Positions 16,654-27,706 of a stretch of DNA of 64,000 nt are shown piece by piece. The position numbers were made by a program, and so were the translations under genes. Numbering within the stretch: the first letter of the stretch is position 1; the number at the start of each line of letters is the position of its first letter. Origin of the DNA: CAVRUF01 sp963716005 (GTDB lineage: Bacteria > Actinomycetota > Thermoleophilia > Gaiellales > Gaiellaceae); assembly GCA_963716005.1 (NCBI GenBank), contig OY970285.1, forward strand, positions 310,001 through 374,000. Reading direction: 5' to 3'. Under the pieces are notes generated by a model, which saw only the letters and a list, made by a program, of their open reading frames with translations, was not told the origin of the DNA and searched no databases.

Positions 16654-17115
16654 TCAGGCCGCGGCCGCGGACTTCACGGCCTTGACGATGTTGACGTAGC
16701 CGGTGCAGCGGCAGAGGTTGCCCTCGAGCGCATGCCGGATCTCCTCGTCGGACGGGCTCGGGTTCTCCTCGAGCAGGCTGACCGTCGCCATCACCATCCC
16801 CGGCGTGCAGAACCCGCACTGGAGCCCGTGCTCCTCGTGGAACGCCTGCTGGACGGGATGGAGGCCGCCTCCGTTCGGGGCGAGGCCCTCGATCGTCGTC
16901 ACCTCGGCGCCGTCGGCCTGGACTGCGAGCACCGTGCACGACTTCACCGACTCGCCGTCGAGCAGCACCGTGCAGGAGCCGCAGGAGGAGGTGTCGCAGC
17001 CGACCACCGTCCCGGTCAGCTCGAGCTGCTCGCGAAGGTAGTAGACGAGGAGCTGCCTCGGCTCCACCTCGCTTTCGTGGCGTTCTCCGTTGACGTTGAC
17101 GGCGATCTGCGTCAT
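16654..17115 (-). CDS. coxS: CoxS-type [2Fe-2S] small subunit (form II set)
   Basis: A 153-residue small subunit with two [2Fe-2S] clusters. The plant-ferredoxin cluster motif is GCDTSSCGSCTVLLDG near residues 39-54; the C-terminal helical domain has QCGFCTPGMV and NLCRCTGYVNIV. It passes electrons from the molybdenum site to FAD in the medium subunit. It starts one base after the coxG stop codon, in the middle of the operon. Confidence 0.92.
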   Translation of the reverse strand: MTQIAVNVNGERHESEVEPRQLLVYYLREQLELTGTVVGCDTSSCGSCTVLLDGESVKSCTVLAVQADGAEVTTIEGLAPNGGGLHPVQQAFHEEHGLQCGFCTPGMVMATVSLLEENPSPSDEEIRHALEGNLCRCTGYVNIVKAVKSAAAA

Positions 17116-17116
17116 T

Positions 17117-17674
17117 TCAACTCCTTCCGAAGATGCCTCGGATCTTGCGACCGATGCTGCCGAAGAAGAGCGAGAGGCCCGAGATCGGCTTCGCCTGTGC
17201 GGCGACGGCCGCCTCGGCCTCCTCCGTGGAATCGCCGAGCTGCGCCTGCAGGCACGTGGCGAAGCTCGTGACCATCTGGGTGGAGATGTCCTCGATCATC
17301 CCGCGGCCGTACTGGGCGAGCGTGCCGGCGAGGTGGACGTCCGTGACGATGTCCACCCGCGTGCCGCCGTTCTCGGGCGCCAGCGACGAGACGATCGACG
17401 CGCTTGCGCGGCCGCGATTCCTGGTTTCCCGCGCGTCGGCCTTGAGCGTCACGCTGCGGTTGGCCTCGTCCACGTCGGTGCGCTTGCAGTCGGTCGCGAA
17501 CGTCAGCCCGATCGGGCCGAGCTTCACCTGCATCGTCGCAAGCCAGTTCGAGTCGCTCACCGTCTCGTCGAGCTTCGCGCCGGGCATGCACGGGATGATC
17601 CTCGGGACGTCCATGAGGAGAGCCCATGCCTTCTCGGGGGAAGCGTCGACCTGGAATGAGTTCTCGAGCTTCAC
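17117..17674 (-). CDS. coxG: CoxG, membrane-recruitment/maturation SRPBCC protein
   Basis: A 185-residue CO dehydrogenase subunit G: an SRPBCC domain starting VKLENSFQVDASPEKAWALL with PGAKLDE, ATCLQAQLG near 150, and a basic C-terminal tail GSIGRKIRGIFGRS. CoxG in other bacteria helps anchor or load CO dehydrogenase at the membrane (family knowledge). GTG 17674 overlaps the xdhC stop as GTGA. It sits between the maturation genes and the form II structural genes. Confidence 0.85.
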   Translation of the reverse strand: MKLENSFQVDASPEKAWALLMDVPRIIPCMPGAKLDETVSDSNWLATMQVKLGPIGLTFATDCKRTDVDEANRSVTLKADARETRNRGRASASIVSSLAPENGGTRVDIVTDVHLAGTLAQYGRGMIEDISTQMVTSFATCLQAQLGDSTEEAEAAVAAQAKPISGLSLFFGSIGRKIRGIFGRS

Positions 17675-18676
17675 GGGGTGAGTGCCTCCTGGGGTTTGGG
17701 CTTGGGTGAGCGCATGACCTGGACGATCTCGGCGGCCACGGCGACGGCGACCTCCTCGGGGGAGCGGGAGCCGATCTTCAGGCCGATGGGGGCGTGGATG
17801 CGGGCCATCTCCTCGTCGGTGACGCCCTCGGCGCGCAGCCGCTCGGCGCGGTCGGCGTTCGTGCGCTTCGCGCCCATCGCGCCGATGTAGCCGGCGTTCG
17901 TCTCCAGCGCGGCCTTGAGCGCCGGGATGTCGAACTTGTGGTCGTGGGTGAGGACGCAGATGGCCGTCCGCTCGTCGACGTGCGCGCCCGCGAGGAACTT
18001 GTCGGGCCACTCGACGACGAGCTCGTCCACGTCGGGGAAGCGCTCGCGCGTGACGAACTTGGCGCGCGCGTCGCAGACGGTCACGCGGTAGCCGAGGAAG
18101 CGGCCCATCTCGGCGACGGCGGCGGCGTGGTCGATCGCGCCGAAGACGTACATGTTCGGCCGGGGCGCGAAGGACGAGACGAAGAGCTGCCCCTCGGGCG
18201 TGTCGACGATCCCCGTGTCGCCGCGGGCAAGAAGTTCAGCGGCCGGGCCCCCGTCGTCGAGGCCGACGAGCCGCTTCGCGCCGACGTCCTCGCCGGTGAT
18301 CCTGATCTCGAGCGCGATCGGCCGCTCCTCCCGGACCGCCTCGACGATCGGGCACGACGATCTCGGGGTCGAGCCGGTCGACGAAGATGTGGACGGTTCC
18401 CCCGCAGGGGAGGCCGACCTCGAACGCCTCCTCGTCGGCGATCCCGTAGGTCTTCAGCCGGGGCTCGCCGCCCGCCAGCACCTCGCGCGCCTCGCCGTAG
18501 ACCGCGGGCTCGACACAGCCGCCGGTCACCGAGCCGATCACGTCGCCGCCGTCCGAGACGGCCAGCGCGGCGCCGGGATCGCGCGGGGCCGAGCGCTCCG
18601 TGTCGACCACGGTCGCGATCGCCACCGGCGTGCCGTCGGCGGCCCAGCGCTCGAGCGTCGAGAGGATGTCCCTCAC
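17671..18676 (-). CDS. xdhC: XdhC/CoxI-family molybdenum enzyme maturation protein, one frameshift
   Basis: About 335 residues in the two-domain XdhC form. The N-terminal domain has VVDTERSAPRDPGAALAVS and GSVTGGCVEPAVYGEA with the conserved Cys. The C-terminal Rossmann domain has MYVFGAIDHAAAVAEMGRFL and YIGAMGAKRT. XdhC binds sulfurated MCD and inserts it in the apo-enzyme (known for XdhC). One extra G in the run 18350-18352 breaks the frame; repair gives DPEIVVPIVEAVREE. GTG 18676 overlaps the upstream stop as GTGA. Confidence 0.82.
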
Positions 18677-19505
18677 GGGGCCCTCAGGCTGTAGCGCTCG
18701 GGCTCGGCCTCGAACTGTGCCCGGCAGTGCGCCGAGCAGAAGACGACAGTCACCCCCTCGTGCTCGATCACCGCCGCGGCTCCCGAGACCGCAACGGTCA
18801 TGCCACAGACAGGGTCGATTCCCTCCTCGGGCGCGGGCGCGGAGTCGGCCCGCATGTGCTTCCACGCGACGAGCTCGGCCAGGATCGCGACGGCGATCTC
18901 CTGCTGGGAGGACGGCCCGAGATCGAGCCCGGCCGGGGCGCGAACGCGCAGCACCGATTCCTCGTCGAGGCCCGAGTCGCGCAGCGTGGCGAGGACCGTC
19001 GCCGCCCGCTTGGAGCTGGCGACGAGCCCGATGTAACCGGCCTCGGAGCCGAGGGCGTCCGCGAGTGCTCGCTCGTCCCCATGGCCCATCGTCGCGACGA
19101 CCACGGCGTCGGCCCCCCCGACGCCGTCCGTCTGGACGCGCCAGCCGACGATGCGGGCCAGCTCGCCGAGCGTTCGGGCCGCGGGGCTCTCGCCCATGAC
19201 GGCGAGAAGCGGGGTGGGGAGCACGGGCTCGATCAAGACCTCCACGACTCCTTCCGATGCGCATTCGCCTTCCATCCGGGCCACCCGCGCCTGGCCGTCC
19301 GCGAGCGCGCGCAGCGACTCGCGGATGACCGAGGGCTCGGAGCACGCGCCGCCGATCCAGCCGGTGAGCGTGCCGTCGGGCGTGACGATCGCCCGGTCGC
19401 CGCGCTTGGACGACGCGGGCTTGACCACATCGACGACGGTCGCAAGCGCGTACGGCCTTCCGGCTGCCGCAAGCTTCCCCGCCTCGATGATGACGTCAGC
19501 TGGAT

Positions 19506-19509
<4 letters not shown>
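18673..19509 (-). CDS. XdhC-family protein fused to a C-terminal YHS domain
   Basis: A 278-residue paralogue of the next gene. The XdhC N-terminal domain has VVDVVKPASSKRGDRAIV and GWIGGACSEPSVI; the Rossmann domain has GYIGLVASSKRA. The last 45 residues are a YHS domain (DPVCGMTVAV, then VVFCSAHCRAQFEAEPERY) with three Cys and one His that could bind a metal. A YHS domain is not part of XdhC itself. Lying next to a form I CO dehydrogenase, whose Mo-S-Cu site needs copper, a copper-handling role is a reasonable guess but unproven. GTG 19509 overlaps the coxL stop. Confidence 0.8.
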
Positions 19510-21861
<2,352 letters not shown>

Positions 21862-21863
21862 GG

Positions 21864-22370
21864 CTAGCTCCCTTCCTTCATCTTCGCGGCGGCGTTCTGG
21901 ACCGCCTTGACGATGTTCTGGTAGCCGGTGCAGCGGCAGATGTTGCCGGAGAGCGCCCAGCGGATCTCGCTCTCGGACGGGTCGGGATTCTCGGCGAGGA
22001 AGGCCTTGGCGGTGAGCATCATCCCCGGCGTGCAGAACCCGCACTGGAGGCCGTGCTCCTCGTGGAAGCCCTCCTGGATCGGGTCGAGCCCGCCGGGAGG
22101 AGCGAGCCCCTCGACGGTCGTGATCTCGGCGCCTTCGGTCTGAACGGCGAACTGCGTGCACGACTTCACGGGCGTCCCGTCGACGAGCACCGTGCAGGCG
22201 CCGCAGTGGGTCGTGTCGCACCCGATGTGCGTGCCGGTGAGGCCGAGCGTCTCGCGGAGGAAGTGGACGAGCAGAAGGCGGTTCTCCACCTCCTGCGAGC
22301 GCGACGTTCCGTTGACCGTGACGGTCAGCTGGGTGGTGTACGCGCCCGTTTCGACAGCGGTGTCAGTCAT
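21864..22370 (-). CDS. coxS: CO dehydrogenase small [2Fe-2S] subunit
   Basis: A 168-residue small subunit with GCDTTHCGACTVLVDG for the first [2Fe-2S] cluster and LQCGFCTPGM plus NICRCTGYQNIV for the second. It is slightly longer than the form II copy at the N-terminus (MTDTAVETGAYTTQ). Placed between coxM and coxL, 2 bp before coxL, as in the classic M-S-L order. Confidence 0.94.
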   Translation of the reverse strand: MTDTAVETGAYTTQLTVTVNGTSRSQEVENRLLLVHFLRETLGLTGTHIGCDTTHCGACTVLVDGTPVKSCTQFAVQTEGAEITTVEGLAPPGGLDPIQEGFHEEHGLQCGFCTPGMMLTAKAFLAENPDPSESEIRWALSGNICRCTGYQNIVKAVQNAAAKMKEGS

Positions 22371-22380
22371 CGTCGTCTCC

Positions 22381-23247
22381 TCACGAGCGCGCCGTCTCGG
22401 CGGCCTTGCGGAGCCCTCGCTCCGCGAAGACCCGGACGACGCTCCGCTTGTACTCGGCGCTGCCGCGATTGTCTGCGCGCGGCTGCGCGGCCTCGGCGGC
22501 CAGCTCGGCCGCCGCCTTGATCGTGTCGTCGTTCAGAGCTGCGCCGGCCAGTGACTCCTCGGCGGCGGTCGCCCGCAGGTTGCTCGGGCCGACTCCGGTG
22601 AGCGCGATGCCCGCTCGGCCGACGTTCCCGTTGTCCATGCTCAGATGGACGGCGACGCCGACCGTGGCGTAGTCGCCGACCTTGCGCTCGAGCTTCAGGT
22701 ACGTGCCGCCGGCGCTCTGGCCGGGATCCGGAACCTTCACGGCGACGGCGAGCTCGGTCGGCTCGAGGCTCGTCTGGAACGGCCCGACGAACAGCTCGCT
22801 GAGCGGGATCGAGCGCGACCCGCTGGAGCTGCGCACCTCGAGCTCGGCTCCGGCCGCGATGAGCACCGAGCCCCAGTCGCCCTGGGGATCGGCGTGGACG
22901 AGCGACCCGGCGACCGTCCCGCGGTTGCGCACGATCGGGTCGGAGATGAACGGAGCCGCGTCGCCCATGACGCCGTAGCGCCCCTTGAGGAGCTCCGACT
23001 GCTCGCAGTCCTTGTGGCGCACGAGCGCGCCGAGGGTGAGAAATCCGTCCTTCTCCTCGATCGAATCGAGACCCTCGATGCGGTTGATGTCGACGAGCGC
23101 GACCGGCGAGGCGAACCGGAGCTTCATCAGCGGGATGAGGCTCTGGCCGCCGGCGATCACCTTCCCTTCGTCGCCGTAGCGGTCGAGGATCGAGAGAGCC
23201 TCCTCGACGCTCGTCGGTGCGTGGTACTCGAACCTCGCGGGGTACAT
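22381..23247 (-). CDS. coxM: CO dehydrogenase medium FAD subunit
   Basis: A 288-residue FAD subunit. FAD motifs are KVIAGGQSLIPLMKLRFASP (residues 31-50) and RNRGTVAGSLVHADPQGDW; the C-terminal domain runs from about 180. It takes electrons from the Fe-S clusters and passes them to the respiratory quinones. ATG 23247 has a perfect ribosome-binding site, AAGGAGG, seven bases upstream. It is the first gene of the ten-gene operon and has a 14-bp palindrome 21 bp upstream. Confidence 0.93.
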   Translation of the reverse strand: MYPARFEYHAPTSVEEALSILDRYGDEGKVIAGGQSLIPLMKLRFASPVALVDINRIEGLDSIEEKDGFLTLGALVRHKDCEQSELLKGRYGVMGDAAPFISDPIVRNRGTVAGSLVHADPQGDWGSVLIAAGAELEVRSSSGSRSIPLSELFVGPFQTSLEPTELAVAVKVPDPGQSAGGTYLKLERKVGDYATVGVAVHLSMDNGNVGRAGIALTGVGPSNLRATAAEESLAGAALNDDTIKAAAELAAEAAQPRADNRGSAEYKRSVVRVFAERGLRKAAETARS

Positions 23248-23267
23248 ACGCGCCTCCTTGGAACCCC

Positions 23268-23281
23268 TTTGCCTAGGCAAA
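23268..23281. promoter_or_regulatory. Palindromic operator between the cox operon and coxDE
   Basis: TTTGCCTAGGCAAA is a perfect 14-bp palindrome in the divergent region, 21 bp before coxM and 72 bp before the coxD-like start. Its TTGC-N4-GCAA form resembles MarR-type sites, but the regulator is not in the window. Confidence 0.6.
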
Positions 23282-23353
23282 CATCCCGACCGGGCGAGAA
23301 TACCCGCCCTGCGCCGCATGTTCCATCGTTCCTCTATCCCGTACGCTTCAAGG

Positions 23354-24220
23354 GTGCGCTTCGGATCGGTCCCCGAGGTCGAGCAGGCCCTTCGGGCGGA
23401 GTCCTATCTGCCCGACCGAGGACTCGCGACCGCCGTGTATCTGGCGCTTGCCATGCGCCGGCCGCTGCTCCTCGAGGGCGAGGCGGGCGTCGGCAAGACG
23501 GAGGTGGCGAAGACGCTCGCGCGCATCCTCGGGACCGAGCTGATCAGGCTCCAGTGCTACGAGGGGATCGACGCCTCGCAGGCGCTCTACGAGTGGGACT
23601 ACGCGCGCCAGCTCCTCTACGCACGCGCGCTGCAGGAGGGCGAGGTGACAGCCGCGGACCGCGTCTCCGAGCTGTACGGGCCGCAGTTCCTCGTCGAGCG
23701 GCCGCTGCTCAAGGCGGTGCGCGCGGGCGAGAACGCGGTGCTGCTCGTGGACGAGCTCGACCGCGCCGACGACGAGTTCGAGGCGTTCCTCCTCGAGATG
23801 CTCTCGGACTTCTCCGTCACCGTTCCCGAGCTGGGGACGATCGCGGCCGAGGTTCCGCCGGTCGTCGTCATCACGTCGAACCGCACCCGCGAGCTGCACG
23901 ACGCGCTCAAGCGCCGCTGCCTCTACCACTGGATCGAGTTTCCGGACGTCGAGCGCGAGGCGGAGATCATTCGCCTGCGCGCGCCGGGAGTGGAAGAGGC
24001 GCTCGCGCGCTCCGTGGCCGGGACGATCGCGCAGTTGCGCACACTCGATCTTGTAAAACGCCCCGGCGCCGCCGAGGCGATCGACTGGGCGCAGGCGCTC
24101 CAGCTCCTCGGCGCTCCCTCGGTGAACGGGGACGCGGGGCGCGAGACGCTCGGGGCCGCCGTGAAGAACCGCGAGGACCTCGCGCGCGTGGACGCCGCCT
24201 GGGCCGAGCTCGTCGAGTAG
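23354..24220 (+). CDS. coxD: MoxR-type AAA+ ATPase (CoxD-like)
   Basis: A 288-residue AAA+ ATPase. Walker A is EGEAGVGKTEVAK near residues 39-51, Walker B LLVDELDRADDEF near 132-144, sensor 1 VVVITSNRTREL. CoxD in Oligotropha is needed to load sulfur and copper on the CO dehydrogenase active site (known). GTG 23354 lies six bases after TACGCT (23342-23347), so the transcript is probably leaderless. It is divergent from the structural operon and followed 3 bp later by a VWA gene. Confidence 0.88.
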   Translation: MRFGSVPEVEQALRAESYLPDRGLATAVYLALAMRRPLLLEGEAGVGKTEVAKTLARILGTELIRLQCYEGIDASQALYEWDYARQLLYARALQEGEVTAADRVSELYGPQFLVERPLLKAVRAGENAVLLVDELDRADDEFEAFLLEMLSDFSVTVPELGTIAAEVPPVVVITSNRTRELHDALKRRCLYHWIEFPDVEREAEIIRLRAPGVEEALARSVAGTIAQLRTLDLVKRPGAAEAIDWAQALQLLGAPSVNGDAGRETLGAAVKNREDLARVDAAWAELVE

Positions 24221-24223
24221 CCG

Positions 24224-25258
24224 ATGGCCGCCGCCGACTCCGTCGCGACGCTCACCCGCTTCGGGCGGGCGCTACGCGCGCAAGGGTTGCCTGTCGGGCC
24301 GGACCGCATCGCCGAGCTCTGCCGCGCCGCGGCGCTCCTTCCGCCCGAAGGGCTGTACTGGGCGGGCCGCTCGACCGTGATCGGCAAGCCCGAGCAGATC
24401 CCGATCTACGACGCGGTCTTCGGGGAGTTCTTCGGGCCGCCGGTTCCGTCCAGGGGAGAGCCGTTCGCGGTGCGGGTCGAGATGGAGGCCGAGCAGGACG
24501 TCGGGCTCGCGAGCTCCGTCGAGACGCTGAAGGAGAAGAGCTTCTCGCGCTGCACGCAGGCCGAGCTGGCGGAGCTCATGGCGCAGATCGACCTCGCCGT
24601 GCCTCGCCGCCGCACGCGCCGCCGCGAGTCCGCCCGTGTCGGGCAGCCCGATCTGCGCACGACGCTGCGTCGCTCGTTCCGCACAGGCGGCGAACCGCTC
24701 GACCGCGCCTGGCGGCGCCGCCGCACCCGGCCGCGGCGGCTGATCCTGCTCCTCGACGTGTCGGGGTCGATGGACTCGTACTCGCGCGCGCTCGTCATGT
24801 TCGCGCACGCGGCGCTCAAGACCGACCGGCGGTGGGAGGCGTTCTGCTTCGGGACACGCCTGACCCGCGTCACCCGTGCGCTCGAGGGCTCGGATCCGGA
24901 CGAGGCTCTCACGCGCGCGGCCGCGGAGGTCGTGGACTGGGACGGCGGGACGCGCATCGGCGACTCGCTCAAGCGCTTCCTCGACGAGTTCGGCCACGGC
25001 GGCCTGGCGCGCGGCGCCGTCGTCGTCATCTGCTCGGACGGGCTCGAGGTCGGCGACCCCGAGGTGCTAGCCGCCCAGATGGCGCGGCTGTCACGGCTCG
25101 CGCACTCGGTCATCTGGCTGAACCCTCTCCAGGAATCGCCGGCCTACGAGCCGCTCGCGCGCGGGATGCACGCGGCGCTGCCCTACATCGACGTGTTCGC
25201 GAGCGGCCACAACGTCGCGAGCCTCGAGGCGCTCGGCGAGCAGCTCGAGAAGCTCTAG
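24224..25258 (+). CDS. coxE: VWA-domain protein (CoxE-like)
   Basis: A 344-residue partner of the MoxR ATPase. An N-terminal DUF58/VWA_CoxE-type region precedes a basic linker (PRRRTRRRESARV); the VWA domain has the metal-ion MIDAS motif LLLDVSGSMDSYS near 178-190, and later DWDGGTRIGDS and VVVICSDGLEVGDP. CoxD-CoxE pairs act as a metal-inserting chaperone system for CO dehydrogenase. The gene ends just before a convergent DCC-family gene. Confidence 0.88.
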   Translation: MAAADSVATLTRFGRALRAQGLPVGPDRIAELCRAAALLPPEGLYWAGRSTVIGKPEQIPIYDAVFGEFFGPPVPSRGEPFAVRVEMEAEQDVGLASSVETLKEKSFSRCTQAELAELMAQIDLAVPRRRTRRRESARVGQPDLRTTLRRSFRTGGEPLDRAWRRRRTRPRRLILLLDVSGSMDSYSRALVMFAHAALKTDRRWEAFCFGTRLTRVTRALEGSDPDEALTRAAAEVVDWDGGTRIGDSLKRFLDEFGHGGLARGAVVVICSDGLEVGDPEVLAAQMARLSRLAHSVIWLNPLQESPAYEPLARGMHAALPYIDVFASGHNVASLEALGEQLEKL

Positions 25259-25265
25259 GCGGCGC

Positions 25266-25568
25266 TCACAGGCGGTGCCGGTTGCGCGCGACGAGCGGGT
25301 AGACGGCCGCGGCGCCCCAGCGAAACGGCGGGACGAGGAGCACGCGCCCGCAGATCCCGCGCCACCCGCCCGAGGCGCGCATGGCGTTCGCGATCGCCAT
25401 GTGCCCGTACGATCGCCGGCCCTCGTCGCCGACCCACATGGCCGCGGAATGCGTATCGGCCGCGGTCAGGCCGAGCTCCTGCCGCGGCACCGAGGGCACG
25501 TTCAAGCGCTGCGCACTGGCGACGCAGAACGAGCACTCGCCGTCGTAGACGAGCGTGCCCGGCTCAGC
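25266..25568 (-). CDS. DCC-family thiol-disulfide oxidoreductase-like protein (DUF393), start uncertain
   Basis: About 100 residues with the family motif VYDGECSFCVASAQRL at the N-terminus, where CxxC-type chemistry (GECSFC) is expected, and the closing PPFRWGAAAVYPLVARNRHRL. No ATG, GTG or TTG is in frame in front of the motif; the codons are GAG CCG GGC ACG CTC. Upstream bases belong to the DksA-like gene. Either a rare start is used or a base error has removed it. Only the 3' end is firm. Confidence 0.6.
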   Translation of the reverse strand, partial: AEPGTLVYDGECSFCVASAQRLNVPSVPRQELGLTAADTHSAAMWVGDEGRRSYGHMAIANAMRASGGWRGICGRVLLVPPFRWGAAAVYPLVARNRHRL

Positions 25569-25893
25569 GGCCGCGGCTGCGCTCTTCGTCGACGGTGTAC
25601 TCGGCGGTGGGGACGATCTCGAGTCGCTCGTCAGGGATCGGCTCTCCGCTCTCGATCGACAGTCCGTAGGTTCCGTCGGCCAGCCGCAGCTCCGCTCGGT
25701 CCAGCGCCGCGAGCTGCTCGCGCAGATCCTCCGAGAGACCCTGGTCGAGCTCGTCCTGGAAGAGGTCGGTGCCCAGGTCGCCCGGGTTCGTGTCGTTCGC
25801 GTCGCCGTCCTGGTTTCGGCCCAGGCGGGCGAGCGCGCGCTCGATTCGCTCGCGCTCGGCGTCGAGGAGCTCACGTGCTCGGTCGGCGTCCAT
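25564..25893 (-). CDS. TraR/DksA-like protein lacking the zinc-finger cysteines
   Basis: A 109-residue coiled-coil protein: ARELLDAERERIERALARLG, then the C-terminal family signature YGLSIESGEPIPDERLEIVP. In DksA and TraR four Cys bind zinc; here none of them is present (GTYGLSIESG replaces YGxCxxCG). So it keeps the fold outline but not the metal. Similar cysteine-free forms are common in actinobacteria; role in RNA polymerase control is only inferred. CATACT lies eight bases before the ATG, another leaderless candidate. It overlaps the DUF393 gene by about 5 bp. Confidence 0.72.
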   Translation of the reverse strand: MDADRARELLDAERERIERALARLGRNQDGDANDTNPGDLGTDLFQDELDQGLSEDLREQLAALDRAELRLADGTYGLSIESGEPIPDERLEIVPTAEYTVDEERSRGR

Positions 25894-26080
25894 GGGAGGA
25901 AGTATGGCTTCTCCGACCGTCGGTGACGACAGTTGCTCGAACCAGGCCACCGTCGCGAGCACTGCGGAGAGAGTCACCAGGGCGAATCCCTCGTAGTCCG
26001 CCGCATGGCCGTCCCCGCTGCGAGCTGGGGTCCGAAGCCTCGCTATCCTCGCACCCTTGCCTCGATCGAGAGGAGCCGCA

Positions 26081-26872
26081 ATGCCGCAGCCGATCGTTCT
26101 GATCCACGGCCTCTGGATGACGCCGAAGAGCTGGGAGGGCTGGGCCGAACGCTTCCGTGCCAAGGGCCACGAGGTCATCACGCCCGGGTGGTCGGACGCC
26201 TTCGACCGGTCCCCCGAGGATCTGCGTCGCGATCCATCCGCACTCGCCGGGCTCACCGCCGCGCAGGTCGCCGACCGCTATGAGCAGGCGATCCGTGCCC
26301 TGCCCGAACCGCCGATCATCATGGGCCACTCGTTCGGCGGCCTCTTCACGCAGGTGATGTTGAACCGCGGCCTCGGCGCCGCCGGGGTCGGTGTCGACGC
26401 AGCGGCGCCCAAGGGCGTCCTCAAGCTCCCGTTCTCGACGATCAAGTCGGGCTGGCCGATCCTCAAGAACCCGCGCAACCGTGGCCGTGCCGTGCCGTTC
26501 ACGCCGGAGCAGTTCAAGTTCACGTTCGGGAACTTGCTCTCCGAGGAGGAGTCGCAGAAGGCGTGGGAGACGTACGCCGTGCCGGGAGTCGGACACGTGT
26601 TCATGGAGGGCGCGAACGCGAACTTCAGTCCGAACTCGGTGTTCAAGATCGAGTACGGCAAGGCCGACCGCGCTCCGCTCCTTCTCCTCGCCGGCGGCCT
26701 GGATCACGTCATCCCGGCTTCGGTCACGCGCGCGACGTTCAAGAAGTACAAGGCGGGGCTCGTGGAGATCAAGGAGTACCCCGACCGCTCGCACGGGACG
26801 GTTTCCCAGGACGGCTGGGAGGCGGTCGCCGACCATGCGCTCGACTGGGCGACGAGGAACGCCAAGAGCTAG
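26081..26872 (+). CDS. Alpha/beta hydrolase
   Basis: A 263-residue hydrolase starting at ATG 26081 behind AGAGGAG. The oxyanion region is VLIHGLWMTPKSW, the nucleophile elbow GHSFGG at residues 86-91, the acid in LAGGLDHVIP, and the catalytic His in YPDRSHGTV. A cap region with PEQFKFTFGNLLSEEES sits between. Could be an esterase, lipase or dehalogenase-like enzyme. No neighbour points to a substrate. Confidence 0.85.
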   Translation: MPQPIVLIHGLWMTPKSWEGWAERFRAKGHEVITPGWSDAFDRSPEDLRRDPSALAGLTAAQVADRYEQAIRALPEPPIIMGHSFGGLFTQVMLNRGLGAAGVGVDAAAPKGVLKLPFSTIKSGWPILKNPRNRGRAVPFTPEQFKFTFGNLLSEEESQKAWETYAVPGVGHVFMEGANANFSPNSVFKIEYGKADRAPLLLLAGGLDHVIPASVTRATFKKYKAGLVEIKEYPDRSHGTVSQDGWEAVADHALDWATRNAKS

Positions 26873-26887
26873 CCCGAACCGGCTGCA

Positions 26888-27706
26888 ATGAGGAGGCGCT
26901 GGATCGTTCTCGGTGGACTGGCCGTCGCATTCGTCGCGACGCTCTCCACCTGCGGCGGTGGCGACAAGACCGCCGTGACCGTTACCGAGACGGTGTCGGC
27001 CCCGACGACGGACACGACCTCACCGCCGCCTCCACCTCCGCCCGCGACGACCACCACCACCGCCGCCGAAGCCTCGTGCGAGCCGAGCGCGTTCCTGCCC
27101 GTCCTCAAGGACGCGTTCGACGGCAACGCGCCGAAGCTGACCGTCGTCGAGGCGAAGGTCGAGCGCTGCCAGAAGGGCTACGCGCAAGTGTTCGCGGTTC
27201 CTGACCCATCGGTCTGCAAGCCCGGCGTCGAGTTCTGTTACGAGACGGAGCAGGTCTTCCTCCGCTGGAACGGCAGCGAGTGGACGATTCGGACCTCGGG
27301 CACCGGGATCTCGTGCGGCTCCGAGACCGAGGCCGAGATCGTCAAGATCTGCCGCGCGCTCGGCTACGCGGATCTCGATACCCCGATGTTCACGATGCCG
27401 TCCAAGAACATCGGCTGCGCGTTCTACGGCGGAACGCTGCGCTGCGACATCCTCAGCGGGATGGTCCCGGAGCCGACCGAGGGCTGCCCCTACGACTGGG
27501 TCGGCCTCACGATCACGACCGGAGGCCCTGCCCAGCCGCAGTGCGCGGGCGACACGGTCTTCGACGGGAGCGCCCCGACCCTCACGTACGGCGCAACGTG
27601 GAAGAAGGCCGGCATCACGTGCAAGTCGAGCAAGGCGGGCCTCGCGTGCTCCAACGGAGCCGGACACAAGTTCACGCTCGCGCGGGAGAGCTGGTCGGCC
27701 TCCTAG
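26888..27706 (+). CDS. Secreted lipoprotein with DUF6636-like domain
   Basis: A 272-residue exported protein. A signal peptide (RRWIVLGGLAVAFVATLSTC) ends in a possible lipobox LSTC, followed by a Thr/Pro-rich linker with seven Pro in a row. The middle domain (about 65-150) is Cys-containing; the C-terminal half has FTMPSKNIGCAFYGGTLRCD, a signature of DUF6636 proteins, and several paired Cys suited to disulfides. Function unknown. It starts 15 bp after the hydrolase gene and may be cotranscribed. Confidence 0.72.
   Translation: MRRRWIVLGGLAVAFVATLSTCGGGDKTAVTVTETVSAPTTDTTSPPPPPPPATTTTTAAEASCEPSAFLPVLKDAFDGNAPKLTVVEAKVERCQKGYAQVFAVPDPSVCKPGVEFCYETEQVFLRWNGSEWTIRTSGTGISCGSETEAEIVKICRALGYADLDTPMFTMPSKNIGCAFYGGTLRCDILSGMVPEPTEGCPYDWVGLTITTGGPAQPQCAGDTVFDGSAPTLTYGATWKKAGITCKSSKAGLACSNGAGHKFTLARESWSAS

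Noticed and set aside
25894..26080. Minus-strand hydrophobic extension of the DksA-like protein (FALVTLSAVLATVAWFEQL)
   Set aside because: It would place a membrane helix on a DksA-like protein and run back over the hydrolase promoter; the CATACT box before 25893 supports the shorter start.
27000..27070. Simple repeats of Pro and Thr codons as a tandem repeat locus
   Set aside because: They encode the low-complexity linker of a secreted lipoprotein, a normal feature of such proteins.
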